Part shown: piece by piece, positions 1-10,106 of the stretch | Numbering within the stretch: the first letter of the stretch is position 1 | Layout of the letters: every line of letters begins with the position of its first letter | Source of the DNA: Dipteris shenzhenensis | Taxonomy: Eukaryota; Polypodiophyta; Polypodiopsida; Gleicheniales | Assembly: GCA_047967505.1 (NCBI GenBank) | Contig: CM106540.1 | Length of the DNA stretch: 64,000 nt | Reading direction: 5' to 3' (one strand) | The notes under the pieces: model-generated | Databases searched by the model: none | What the model saw: only the letters and a program-made list of their open reading frames with translations | Told to the model about the DNA's origin: nothing | Program-made: the position numbers and the translations under genes

Positions 1-370
1 TTCACCTCACCGCCCCCCCCTCCGCTGTCCGCCCGTCACTGCTCCTTTTTTTTTTTTTCCGCCTCCCCCGTCCCTTCGCTCTTTTTTTTTTTTTCTTCTT
101 CTTCACTTCACCCTTCCCCCCGCCCCCCGTCCGCCTCTCGCCCCACTCCGCCTCTCCCCCGCCCCCGCCTCTTCTCCACCGCCCCCGATCCCCGCCCCCA
201 CTCCTCCACCCCGCGCCATCTCCGCTTCCTGTCCCCCCATCCCGCTTCCTTCGCCCCCCGCCCTCCATCCTTCCCGCCACACCCAGGCTCCACCCTCCCG
301 CATCTACCCCCCTCCCTTTTTGGGTGGCAGCCTTTTCCTCATCGGAAGCCTCGCAGTTTGTCTTGGCGGT
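1..370 (+). promoter_or_regulatory. C-rich 5-prime UTR of LINE A1
   Basis: Nearly pure pyrimidine on the plus strand with many CCCCC runs and two T-runs of 12-14 bases (49-58 and 82-95). A similar C-rich leader opens LINE A2 at 45743-46407, so this is a family trait and probably includes the internal promoter. The opposite strand is G-rich and could form G-quadruplexes. No coding potential is credible here. Confidence 0.6.
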
Positions 371-2414
371 ATGGCGGCCCCTTGCCCGGAACCGGAGGCC
401 CAGACGGACCCTCCCTCTCCAGATGCCTACCGCGTCATCCTGACAGAGCAACAATCATCTCGGGTTCAGGAGGTTGCCAATGACTTTGCCCTTACCTCTG
501 TTTATGGCAGAGTCATTGGACATTCCCCCTCCAGATCAGCCATCAGGGACTGGCTCCAGTCCACCCTCATGCCAGAGGACGGCCATATTGAGGAGGTGGC
601 CCTTATGGGAAGGGGCATCTTCTGGCTCAAACTCTCCAATGCGAAAGCGGCGAGCAACCTGATTGCTGGCTCCCCCACGACTGTGGATGGAAAGATTGTC
701 ATGATAGTCCCGTGGTACCGCGGATTTAGCGCGGCGGAATTTGATGCTCGGTTCCGTATACCTCGTCATCCAGTGACGCTAGTTTTTCCAGGTCTTGCTG
801 CTGAGCTACGGCCGATTGTCAGGGACCTGGGCTCCCACTTTGGCTGGGTTATGCACGATACTTTCGCCGATGCGGTGACTACGGCAGGAGCCCCCCGAGT
901 CCGTGTGGCTGTGACGGATCCTGCGACTCTCCCGACAGTGATCGAGATCGTGACAGATGCCGGCAGCATCACCCAGAGCATGGTAGTCACCGGACAGCCA
1001 GGGCAGTGTTTGAGGTGTCACGGCTTCGGGCACCTGGCGGCTGTTTGTCCACGCTTCGCCAGCTCTTCTCGACCCCCCCCGCCCCCCCCTCTCCGCCCCC
1101 TCCCCCCCCTCCGGGCAGCCACGCCAGGAGGAGCAGAGGCAGCCGGAGTCCGGACCAGAGTTAGCTGGCGGCTGGACTGAGGTTAGAAGGAAAAGGGGAA
1201 AGAACAAGAAGATTTCTGATAAAGGCAAAGAGGCTGAGGTTACCCAACCTGCAGTTGCACCTCAGAGACCTGACAGGCAGCCGCCCCAGGGACCTAGGAG
1301 AGCATCTTCTTCGACGGTAGCCCGCCCTCCACAGACATAGGTCCCCCTCTCCTCCTCTCCCCAGCCTCTTCCCATTCAGCCCCAGGCCATCCCCCATCTG
1401 CACCCTACTTCTCCCGACCCGCAGCTTCAGCCCCCCCCTCGTCCTCCTCAGTCTTCTCCCCCTCCTTCTCAGCCCCAGTTCCAGATGCATCCCCATCCCT
1501 CCCCCCCCCCCGCCTCTTTCAGCTCTCCCGCAGATCTAGTTGCACCGACGATTCCTCAGCCGAGGGCAGCCCCCAATCCCCCTCCTCCTCCTCCTCCACT
1601 AGTCGCCCCTGAGGAGTCTGTGTTGCCTATTCCCCAGCCTCCTCCCCCTCCCCCTCCGCTGGCAGGACACCCTGAGTCTACACCTTCACCGGAGCAGGCT
1701 TCTCTGTCCGCTAGCCCCTCAGTAGCAGACTCCGACGGGCCTCAGCTTCAGGAGAGAGAGCTCCCCCGCGACTTTTACAGATCTGGCCCCTGGGACTACT
1801 TGGATGTGGCCGACCTCGGGACTTTCCCTGCTTGCCTCGACATCAGTATCTTCCTGCTCCGCAAAGGGGCGGATGGGAAGATAGCCGCCTTGGCCCCCAG
1901 GGATGGCCCTAGCTTTGCTTTCACGTTCCTTAGCGACGGCACCGAGACCTGGACAGACGACTCGGTATGGGAGGCTCTCAGGGAGCAGACACATGCTCAG
2001 GTTTGCTCCTGGATAGGCCCGTCCGGTGGGCAGCTTCTCGAGACTCAGTGGTCCGAGGGTGACGTGCGCCTGCGGTGGCGTTGCGCCGCCAAACGCTTCA
2101 GACTGATTGTGATCCTCAGGCCCCCCCTGTCTTGGCCCCTCCCCCAAGATGTCAGAGCCTGGACCCCTCAGAAACTCCGCGCTTTCTACGGTATGACCAC
2201 CTCAGAGATCTCAAGCTGGCTCGAGAAAGCTTTCGTTCATGGTACCAAAGGCCTCCCGCCTTTGCTGAAGGTGTTGAAGGACGGGCAGGATGACCCCGCC
2301 TCCCCCTCCAAACCTTCCCATAAACGTCAGCGTCTCCACTCCGAGATGTCAGCTTCTTCTTCGACTTCGACCGCGAGCAGACAGCTGTTCGCAGCCTCCC
2401 AGCCCTCACCATGA
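371..2414 (+). pseudogene. LINE A1 ORF1: DUF4283-like domain, CCHC knuckle, proline-rich linker, C-terminal domain
   Basis: Frame 2 from ATG 371 (MAAPCPEPEAQ) encodes a DUF4283-like nucleic-acid-binding domain and a zinc knuckle CLRCHGFGHLAAVC (CX2CX4HX4C). A shift into frame 3 falls in C-runs near 1071-1110. Frame 3 then continues through a basic stretch, one TAG at 1338-1340, a long proline-rich linker, and a conserved C-terminal segment that begins LPRDFYRSGPWDYLD (about 1760-2280) and has a counterpart in LINE A3 at 11360-11745. ORF1 stops with TGA at 2412-2414, overlapping the ORF2 ATG at 2411. ORF1p of such LINEs binds the element RNA. One frameshift and one stop make this copy a pseudogene. 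Confidence 0.85.
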
Positions 2415-3297
2415 GCCTACACCTCGTTTCCTGGATTGTGAACGGGTTTCACTCTTCTGGAACCCGTGGTCCTAGGAAGCTCATTTTGAGACAGGAACTT
2501 CAGCCAGCAGTGATAGGTCGTTTGGATGTACTTCTGCTCCAGGAGCACAAGCTTTCTGCGGCTCACTCCCGCAGATGCGGGAAGATTCTCCCTGGACGTT
2601 CTCACACTTATTGGGAGCCCTCGATCGGCGCACTGGGGAGGAGTGGTGGTGTTTGTACCTCCGTGGGCGAGCAGCTAGCCCAGGGAGTTTTCGGTCATGG
2701 CACGCTGATTCCAGGCCGTGCCCTTTGGGTAGGCCTGGAACTGGAGGGATCCAGAGTTGGAGTCCTCAACATTTATGCTCCCACAGATCTCCGTTGTAGA
2801 GCCACCTTCTGGAGGACACTTACAGGGATTCTCCCAGACATGGATTCCTCGATTGTTGGAGGTGACTTCAACAATCTGGAGACCTTGGAGGACCAGCAGG
2901 GCAGAGGACCGGAGTTTACAGGTATGTCTCAGGCAGAGCAGTCAGCTTGGGACTCTTTTATCTTTGCGACAGGAGGAAGGGACAGTTGGCGAGACCCGTC
3001 CTTCCGACGCTGGCACGGGAGCTTGGACTTTTCGTGGGGCTTCCGCAGGGAAGGAGGCAGACTCCTGGAGAGGCTGGATAGATTTTATGTTAGTGATTGG
3101 GCCATCGGCAGAGGCGGTCAGGCGGGTATAGTTCCAGGGACGACACTGTCCGACCATGCGCCTGTGTTCTTATCATTAGATTCGGCAGCTCAGTCCCTTC
3201 CCCCCCGCTCATGCCGGATACCTGACTCCATTTTCTCGAGGGAGGATGTGCGCAGCAATATTTGCAGTCTTTGGGACAGAGACTGGGGCGAGTAAGT
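2411..3297 (+). pseudogene. LINE A1 ORF2, N-terminal EEP endonuclease
   Basis: Starts at ATG 2411, inside the ORF1 stop (ATGA). It encodes an exonuclease-endonuclease-phosphatase fold that nicks target DNA. Visible motifs are SWIVNGFH, LLLQEHKL (catalytic Glu), GVLNIYAPTD, IVGGDFNNLE (catalytic Asp-Asn) and TLSDHAPVFL (catalytic Asp-His). The frame is open for 294 residues and ends at a TAA where sequence jumps to the RT thumb. The endonuclease motifs are intact, but the ORF has lost its RT, so the copy cannot retrotranspose on its own. Confidence 0.88.
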
Positions 3298-3317
3298 GGT
3301 AGTATTTCCGTTTTCAG

Positions 3318-5332
3318 GTTGGCCTAGACATCACGCCAGCTCAGCAGTTTCTCCCGGTGCTAGACTCCATCCGACGGAAGCTGGCTTTCTGGAGCACTGC
3401 TAAGCTTTCCCTTGCAGGTCGTGCCCTGGTAGTTAACCAGGTCCTCCTAGCCACGGCTTGGTATGTGGCTTCTTGCTGGTGTTTCTCGAGATCCAGCGTG
3501 GCACAGCTCAGGAGACTGGTTCGGAACTTCCTTTGGTCCGGAGAGGATGGTCTCAGAGATACCAGAGCCAGGGTTGCTTGGCAGACAGTCATTCTTCCGC
3601 AGGCTGAGGGTGGCCTGGGGTCATCGATCCAGAGCTTCAGAGTCAGGCCTTGTTAGGCAAGCTTGTCATCCGCGGTTTGACCCCGGGGGGGCAGACGTGG
3701 AAGATGCTATTTCAGCAGGGAGCCGGTTCTTGTGTCCCGCATCGAGGTGGAGAGTGGCTACCGTCCCTCAGGTGGATCTTCACTTCCGCCCCGCTCACTC
3801 AGCCCCGTTCCCCACTCGTTCGTAGCCTCCTCATGGTTTGGAGGCGGCTCCGCCTCAGTCTCATTCAGTCCCCTCCTAGCTGTCAGAAGGAGATCGATCG
3901 CCAACCACTTATCTGGAACGGTCAGGTCAGAGATGCCGAGGGCCTTCAGTTGGGGGAGAGATCACATATCAGGTGGGATGGCTGGATGAGGGGGCCAGCC
4001 CGGTCCCTTCGAGTTTGGAGGGATACGTACAGACATCTGGAGACGGCTGATCTTGCAGACGCAGCTGGAGGTGCACGTGGAGCCCAGGCGAGACGCACGG
4101 AGATCGACGGCGCGATCCCAGCTGATTGGTTGGTTCCACCTGAGCCTCAGGCCCTCATGCCTGGTGACGCCCGCTGGCTGGGACAGTTCACCCCCCGTGG
4201 CATCCCACTGGTGATCGCAGGACGTATGGATGACTCCTCTATCTCCTTCGCGGTTGTTGGGGATGGACGACTCAGGAGAGAGGATGCACTCATCGACCCC
4301 CTACTCCCATGGCAGAGGGTTCGGGTCGTAGGCCTTTTGGGGAAGGTCTGGCGTACCGATCCTAGCATCGAGCAGGACCAGATGCAGTTTTGGCATCTCT
4401 GGCTCTGGGAGGGGCGGGCCTTGGCAGAGCTTGATTGGGACCCAGGAGAGTGGTGGTGGCTAGAGATTGTGACAGGACAGGGACCGACTTCCTTCTTCGC
4501 CTACAGCACGACTCTGGGCAGGCGAGTTCTTGGGAGGATGCAGAGCCGCCCCCCCACCCAGCGGCCCAGCTGGTATGCACAGGGTATTTCCAGGTTCTTT
4601 TTGCAGGCATTCTGGAAGGCCTTATGGGAGAGCTGGCGGCCGCGGAAGATCTCATACTTCCTGTGGCTTCTTGCCCACAAAGGTCTTCCAGTGGGGAGCT
4701 GGTTGCGGCAGATAGGCCAGGACGGATGCTGCCAAATTTGCCATAAGGATGAGGAGTCACCAAAACACTGCCTGTGGAGCTGCACTCGCGCCCAGGAAGT
4801 GTGGAGGTGGACTTTCGGGATTCTTACTCGCGCAGCACCAGAGCTAGGATTGATCACTTGGGACGCGTTCTGTTGGTGCAGCACCGCACCTGGTCTTCAT
4901 CACTTATTCAAGGCATGCCAGCAGGACCCCACTTTCCTTATCACACAGGGGACATGGGGGCCGCTCGAGGGTATCCCGCAGCACCTAGCAGAGGCTGATA
5001 CAGGAGTTCGGGAGAGACAGCCAGTCTGGGAGATTATTAGCAGCATTGCAGGGTGGCACATCTGGACCTCGCGCTGCGCGCAGATCCTCGGTGGCACCTC
5101 CTTATCGACTGCCCAGATCATGACGGAGATTTGGAGCGAGATTATTCATACCCTCAGAGGCCAGTGGGACCAGATTTAGGGAGATTCCCGGGCCGGTCAG
5201 GAGAAGCGGAGACGCTTCCTCCGGGCTTGGGACACACAGGGCCTCTTCTTTGAGCAGACTTCGCAGGGCCTTCGGTGGCACTACTCACCACCCCGATGGC
5301 TGTTCATTCACACTCGTCTTATCCCTCCGTGA
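3318..5332 (+). pseudogene. LINE A1 ORF2, RT thumb to C-terminus with zf-RVT
   Basis: Begins at the conserved FQVGLDITPAQQF segment just after the RT catalytic core, continues SIRRKLAFWSTAKLSLAGRA, and changes frame near 3617, where a G-run is one base shorter than in the sister copy at about 26905. From there frame 2 is open to TAG 5177-5179 (CAG in the sister copy) and onward to TGA 5330-5332. The zinc finger CQICHKDEESPKHCLWSC is of zf-RVT type. The C-terminal part has conserved WHIWTSRC and LRWHYSPP segments. Two lesions (frameshift and stop) plus the upstream deletion make it non-functional. Confidence 0.87.
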
Positions 5333-5359
5333 GAGTATGATTTATTCTGTTACCTTTTA

Positions 5360-5405
5360 GGGCTGTGTCCGATTTGTGAACGCAGCCCGTCAGCTACAAG
5401 CTGAC
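5360..5405 (+). other. Paired 3-prime UTR hairpins of LINE A1
   Basis: The first hairpin pairs GGGCTGTGT (5360-5368) with ACGCAGCCC (5380-5388), with a G-U wobble, around an 11-nt loop. The second pairs GTCAGCT (5389-5395) with AGCTGAC (5399-5405) around ACA. The same two hairpins recur in the other A1 copy at 28651-28696. Such 3-prime stem-loops are recognised by the reverse transcriptase in stringent-type LINEs; that role here is inferred. Confidence 0.7.
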
Positions 5406-5456
5406 CTTTTGTATCTTGTTCTCGAAGTAATATAATTAGCACTGTTTTTTCGGCAA

Positions 5457-6475
5457 AAGAAAAGCAAGTCAACTATGGCAACTTGATGCTCTTAAAGAAA
5501 TTTCACATGGTTGATGCATTGCCACTTTTGGGGGTTCCCCTAAAAAATGTTTGTGAGGGTTGCATTCTTGGTAAAATGCACAAATTTTCTTTTCCTAAGG
5601 ATGCTATTGTTTGGGCTGCTAGAAAATTGCAGTTGATTCATAGTGATGCTTGCAGTCCCATGAGGACCCCCTCATTGGGAAATCATCTCTACTTTGTCAC
5701 TTTTATTGATGAAATTTTCGAGGTTTCCTTATGTGTTTCCAATCAAGAATAATCAGAAGTCTTTACAGTCTTGAAGCAAATGGGCTGCTACACAAATTTT
5801 GGATAGAAGCAATAATGTGTGTCCCACAAAGCCATTGCAAGTTGCTACACCTTACCAAGCTTGGTATGACAGAAAACCCCAAGTTGATAATTTTCACACT
5901 TTTGGTTGCTTAGCCTATGCACATTTACCTCAAGAATTGAGAGGAAATTTTGATGTTAAAGCTATCAAATGCATTTTTGTGGGCTATAGCAAAGAAAGCA
6001 AGGGATACCACATATACAATACGATCAAGACGTGGATATTTGTCAGTAGAGACACTATTTTTGCTGGAAATTCAGATAAGGCCCTTGTTGAACTCAGTAA
6101 ACAGCAAGATCATGGTTCTTTTAATGTGCTGGAAAGGTTGCTGCCCATAGCTTTTGATGCAGCTGAAGGGCTGAGAGGAGGCAAGAGGGCAGGTCGAGGG
6201 GGGTGCTGAGGAGCTAATACACATGCTGAAAATCACATTTTGCAGTAGGAACCACAAGTTCCAGATGCCTCTAATCAGCCTATGGGTTATCCTATCCCTC
6301 AGCAAGATGTTGATGATGTTGATGCAAGGACAGTCCCACATTGGCTACTTCTACTCTTCAGGAGAGCAAGCTTTCTGCTCCTGTAGGAAGCAAGAACAGT
6401 CCCACGTTGGCTACTTCTACTCTCCAGGAGAGTAAGCTTTCTGCTCCTATTCCTGCCTTTTTCATATAGTATTAT
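5457..6475 (+). mobile_element. Decayed Ty1/copia fragment (pre-integrase, integrase, linker)
   Basis: Plus-strand frames show a copia GAG-pre-integrase tail (CEGCILGKMHKFSFP), the integrase start (LIHSDACSPM, FVTFIDE), then the integrase C-terminal part (ATPYQAWYDRKP, FGCLAYAHLP, IKCIFVGYS, FVSRDTIF) after a deletion and frameshift near 5750. It ends in a low-complexity linker with a 66-bp duplication and a stop. No LTR, RT or RNase H is seen, and several lesions are present. It abuts the A1 tail on the left and plain intron sequence of TPC1 on the right. Confidence 0.85.
6331..6449 (+). repeat. 66-bp tandem duplication in copia linker
   Basis: CAGTCCCACATTGGCTACTT at 6331 repeats at 6397 with period 66. 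In the frame reading SPTLATSTLQESKLSAP the two copies differ only at third codon positions over this core. Confidence 0.8.
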
Positions 6476-6680
6476 ACAAAGATTTCAAAGTTCATGAACA
6501 AGACTGTGCACTCAATTTAAAGGACCCTTGACAAAGCAGATGGTTAATGGTGTCACCATGTGATGGAAGCTTCAATAATTTTCTTTAATCCTTGTGTGTA
6601 TAGATTGTTCCATCTAGAAGGCATAAAATTTATATAATGCAATAATCTCAATGCATATACATGGCTTATAGAAGAAGTAC
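6476..6680. other. TPC1 intron remnant, no feature
   Basis: AT-rich sequence between the copia fragment and the last TPC1 exon in the window. I see no gene, repeat or conserved site. Confidence 0.6.
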
Positions 6681-6849
6681 CTGGACTCCTAAAGAGCAGT
6701 AGAGACACATCAGGCAGAAAATCATGCCCAGATATGGAGTCAAACGTGGGATCAATTTCAAGAATGTGCTAATAATTACTCTATACCGTTCCACACGCAA
6801 CAGCAGCCGCACTAGACGCAGAAGTCTTGCTATAAGTAGGTAGCGAATC
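6681..6849 (-). CDS. TPC1: TPC1 exon: S4 voltage sensor, S4-S5 linker and start of S5
   Basis: A 169-nt exon: one nucleotide completes Trp, then 56 codons. It starts [20 protein letters not shown], the arginine ladder of the second-repeat S4, with arginines at positions aligning with 531, 537, 540 and 543 of Arabidopsis. A further Arg stands where I recall Asn or His in flowering plants. It continues through the amphipathic S4-S5 linker ([12 protein letters not shown]) into S5 and ends CSLGVQ at donor GTACTT. The next exon (rest of S5 and pore) is not found between 1 and 6680, which is occupied by retroelements. Confidence 0.95.
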
Positions 6850-7112
6850 CTGAAAAGGAAAAATGAATCTTTTTAACTGCATGTTTCATGTACACAATGA
6901 TTGAGATAAATCATACTCAGCTGTAATGATGCTTTTACAAATAGATAATTCATTTGAAAGTATGTCTTCCTTTCACCGAATGCCACCCATTTCTTGTACT
7001 ATGTATTCACTCTCTAAAGTACAAACCTTTAACAAGGAAGCCATTTCCTGTACTATGTATTCACTCTCCAAACTACAAACCTTTAACAAGGAAAAGTTGA
7101 ATTGAAACATAC

Positions 7113-7176
7113 CATTCTTCATTGGAAATTACCGGAACACTGTTTGGTAGAACAAATGTTAATGTCTCTCCCACGA
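7113..7176 (-). CDS. TPC1: TPC1 exon: end of S3 and S3-S4 loop
   Basis: A 64-nt exon: two nucleotides complete a Val codon, then 20 codons VGETLTFVLP NSVPVISNEE, then two nucleotides of the Trp codon. The acceptor is TTTTCTTCAG and the donor GTATGT. The final Glu aligns with Glu528, which together with Asp454 forms a luminal Ca2+ site in the Arabidopsis structure. The Trp codon is completed by the next exon. Confidence 0.93.
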
Positions 7177-7414
7177 CTGAAGAAAAGAAATTTAAAATAG
7201 TATTTGTTAAGGACTTGGTAGAGCTGCACAAAACTCAATTCAAGATTCTACTCCCTTGACAGAAACATTTGCAACATTTGAATTACACTAAACCATGCCA
7301 ATAGCAGGTAGATATTATGCAGGTGAGATGCCTTTGCATAATATGTTGTTCAAAGAACTCTTATTGAAAAAGGATAAATTTATGTCACCATTAGCTTTAT
7401 GTTGAGGAGCTCAC

Positions 7415-7522
7415 CTATTACCAAGGTGATGATGAAATCAAACTTGTTTTGGATATCTTGCCAATACGTATGGAATCCATAGGCATAAATCTTTAACAGC
7501 ATTTCAACCACATAAAGCCAAC
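7415..7522 (-). CDS. TPC1: TPC1 exon: S2 and S3 of second channel repeat
   Basis: A 108-nt exon. Two nucleotides complete the Gly codon, 35 codons run from [16 protein letters not shown] to FDFIITLVI, and one nucleotide begins the next Val codon. The sequence is the S2 helix, the S2-S3 turn and the S3 helix of the second voltage-sensor domain, including the Asp of NKFDF. The acceptor is AATGTTATAG and the donor GTGAGC. The introns are 1,755 bp upstream and 238 bp downstream. Confidence 0.94.
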
Positions 7523-9277
7523 CTATAACATTGACAAGCACTTTATTTGCTTACCACCCGAATGTGATTCTGCGTAAACTTAATTCAACCATAAGAGTGA
7601 CACACAATAGAATCTCGGTCTTGACTTGTGAAACACACGAGGACTGAAAATCCCTTTTCAGCATGAATATGAAGAAAATTGAAATCAACACATAGGTGAT
7701 GAAAACTTGATTTCAAAAGGTGGCACAAAATTCAAATCTTCATACGCTTCGGTACACTTTCTAGAGCACTACTGTGCAATTTATGCTTTTTTGCTTGCAT
7801 CACTCTCCTTAGATGCCAGAAATATTTTCCAATTGCTCTAGAGATCAAAAGATTGACCTACTCTTTGTTTGAATGTACTATTTTGGACCACAGTGATTGT
7901 TATGGAACAATTTCTGGCCATCCCTATTCTAAGGCCTCAACTCAACAATCGCTAAGCCTCCACTCATACATCGCAAAATGACAGCCATGAACATAGGATC
8001 TGTAATTTTATTTACCCTAGGACATTGTGATGTGGCTATCTATAGAGGATATTACTCTCTATGAAGATGAGATTCATTGGTGTTATCCTTTGTATTTTCA
8101 GAGGTGGTGTTTCCAATTATCATCAGGATCAGCTTCCAGCATCATCTTCATGGTGCAGAGGTCTTGACAGCTTGACACATGAGAAGGCTAGATGTTCTTC
8201 AGCAGTAAAAGATCTTCACTTCCGACATTGAATTGTTCATCTTATACACACACTTGATGAATTTAGGATCAATATACTAAGGTGTTTCTCAGGCAGCACA
8301 CGATCAATGAGAGGCCCTTTTGCAGACTGTGATATATGGTTTCTTTGTTCACACAGAAGATGAGGTTTTTGTGGGCACTATGCTCCCGAGACCTAGTTGC
8401 CGTTTTAGGTGGTTTCACATCATTAGTTTGCAATGGTCATTTAAGAAACCAAGGTGTTGTGTCATCATTTCAGTTGTCTGCTCATGTCAGTGGTAGGGGC
8501 ACCATCTAGCAATACATAGGGGAAGGGCAGCAGCCTAGATTTACATTTAGGCAAAAGAGAGGCAGTAAATGGACAAGTTGACACTCAGGGCCGTTGGGTT
8601 GGAAAAAGGAAAGTCAGATCGAAAGAGGGCTTCACTTTGGGTTATGAGCTGTAGGAAAGAGATGGGGTTATGAACTGTAGGAAAGAGATGCAGAAGGGTT
8701 AATGAGGTCCAAGCTGTGGAAACTGGCTGAGGCAAGTTACTCAGTATAGGTGTTGCATGAAGGGAGTAGTAGGTGGCAGGGAGCTAGGGTAGCAAAGCGA
8801 GTTGTAGCATTGGTGTTAGGAAGAAGAAAGATGAGAGGGTGTCGGGAAGCGTAACTAGCAAAAGGAAAGGTAGGCTGCAAAAGACAAAATAGAAGTAGAT
8901 CAGGGAGCAGATATATATGGGAGGAAGGGAGATATGAGAAGCAACCATGGGGGGGTGAGGGGGGTGCAAAGAGCAAGAGAGGAAACACCCACAAGAAACG
9001 TGTGCAGGGAGGCAATGAGAGGGAGACTCAAAGTTATAGGGGGAGGAAGGAAGGGGGGCCTGGGAGAAAAGGAGGTGGGGGGGGGGGGACAGGAGAAGCT
9101 AGTATGTATCTTTTTTTTTTCGAAATATGCATTAATTTTATGTTGTTTTGACTGAAAAATCAAATCTATTAAGGCATGCTTCCATTCCATCATGTGACCA
9201 TTCTTCTCATTTGACTAAAATTAAGTTATCGGTGCTGTACTTTGCAAGGTATACATCAAGGACAAAGAGTACTCTAC
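7523..9277 (-). other. 1.75-kb TPC1 intron with purine-rich stretch
   Basis: Intron between the exons at 9278-9335 and 7415-7522. It is AT-rich to about 8530. From 8550 to 9110 the plus strand is purine-rich (AG, GGGAGG, a run of 12 G at 9077-9088), giving long but meaningless pyrimidine-coded frames on the minus strand, which is the gene-sense strand. No coding or RNA feature is recognised. Confidence 0.6.
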
Positions 9278-9335
9278 CAAAGACAAACTCAACATCTTGC
9301 CAAATTTGTTGTTGAGAGTTATTCTCTAGGTCAAG
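9278..9335 (-). CDS. TPC1: TPC1 exon: luminal S1-S2 loop and start of S2
   Basis: A 58-nt exon with 19 codons, LDLENNSQQQ then IWQDVEFVF, plus one nucleotide of a Gly codon. The acceptor is GCATGTTGCAG and the donor GTAGAG. The Asp in LDLE aligns with Arabidopsis Asp454, the residue changed in the hyperactive fou2 allele, and the Glu with Glu456; Glu457 is replaced by Asn. The distance from this Asp to the Glu that aligns with Glu528 is 74 residues, exactly as in Arabidopsis numbering, so the alignment is gap-free. Confidence 0.94.
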
Positions 9336-9851
9336 CTGCAACATGCAAAACCATTGTTAGATATAAATTTAACCAAAATCATAACTCAGCATGAAATTCA
9401 AGACTACTTCAGATTAAGATGTATTTCTAGTAAACTTTGTCTTCATAGAGTCTCTCACCAAAGATATAGAAAGACAAACTGGTTGTTTTGGTTGATTGAA
9501 ACTTAGTTGCAATTTGCAAACTATACTCTTCACAGAAATAGAAGCTCATATAGCACAGCTCACATCATTAGCAGGAATGTGCTGTTACAGATTCAAAGAA
9601 TCATTTGAAAGAACTGAGAATCTTTTACTCACTACAAAGAGGATTACATTGATATTTGTTTTTTTTGGGGGGCTGAAAATGGTATATTTGTATACATCTA
9701 TAAAGAAAGACGTCAAGTTCCTGTCATACAATCTTTTCCTGGAAATGAAGAATATTTACAATGAGAATCTATGGTGTGACTACATCGGGAGGCCATATCC
9801 ATTTGTTTTCTAGTAAGTTTGCTACCTCAGCAAGTTTGAGGCTTAGTATAT

Positions 9852-10106
9852 ATGTTTTCTAAAACTTTGAGTTCAATCATGTGTAGCTCACGCAAAACAC
9901 ACAATCTTGTTTCTTCCCTTTTTTGGCACATTGAAACTTCCCATTTGTGTGTGAGAGTGGATGATGATGATAATAAAGGTGTGCTGCTTTCAAGTTTCTT
10001 GTCTGCATATGAAGATATTGCAAAGACTTTGCATGTGAGCAGTGAAGCTGCCTTCAACAAAATGGTTGCTCCACTTCTAAACGAGAACGTTGTTAGACTA
10101 CCCTGA
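9852..10106 (+). other. Unidentified 84-codon open frame
   Basis: An open frame in AT-rich intron DNA with natural-looking composition (HIETSHLCVRVDDDDNKG, SAYEDIAKTLHVSSEAAFNK). The sequence after the stop continues to read like protein in other frames (KILEISTNVDN, NATKKNSVTRNAKKKK). I do not recognise the family. It could be a decayed retrocopy of a host gene or an element fragment; chance is not excluded. It lies antisense to TPC1, just upstream of the LINE A3 copy. Confidence 0.3.

Larger units (their letters stand above)
1..5465 (+). mobile_element. LINE family A1, copy 1, with internal RT deletion
   Basis: An L1-clade plant LINE that starts before or near base 1. It has a C-rich 5-prime UTR, ORF1 (DUF4283-like region plus zinc knuckle, then a proline-rich part), ORF2 with EEP endonuclease, a deletion of about 1.7 kb that removes most of the reverse transcriptase, then the RT thumb, a zf-RVT zinc finger and a C-terminal region. 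It ends with two hairpins and the terminal block GAAGTAATATAATTAG plus a short A-rich tail. A second copy of the same family ends at 28752. Confidence 0.9.

Noticed and set aside
2-454. 150-codon minus-strand frame rich in Gly, Arg and Lys
   Set aside because: It is the complement of the C-rich LINE A1 leader, low complexity with no domain, and antisense to the element.
3296-3320. GTAAGT followed by TTTTCAG, looking like a tiny intron in LINE A1 ORF2
   Set aside because: The 34-nt span is too short for a spliceosomal intron, and the right part aligns with RT sequence of A2 and A3, so it is a deletion joint.
8547-9193. Several minus-strand Pro/Leu/Ser-rich frames
   Set aside because: They arise from a purine-rich intron stretch and a poly-G run, and show no conservation with any family I know.
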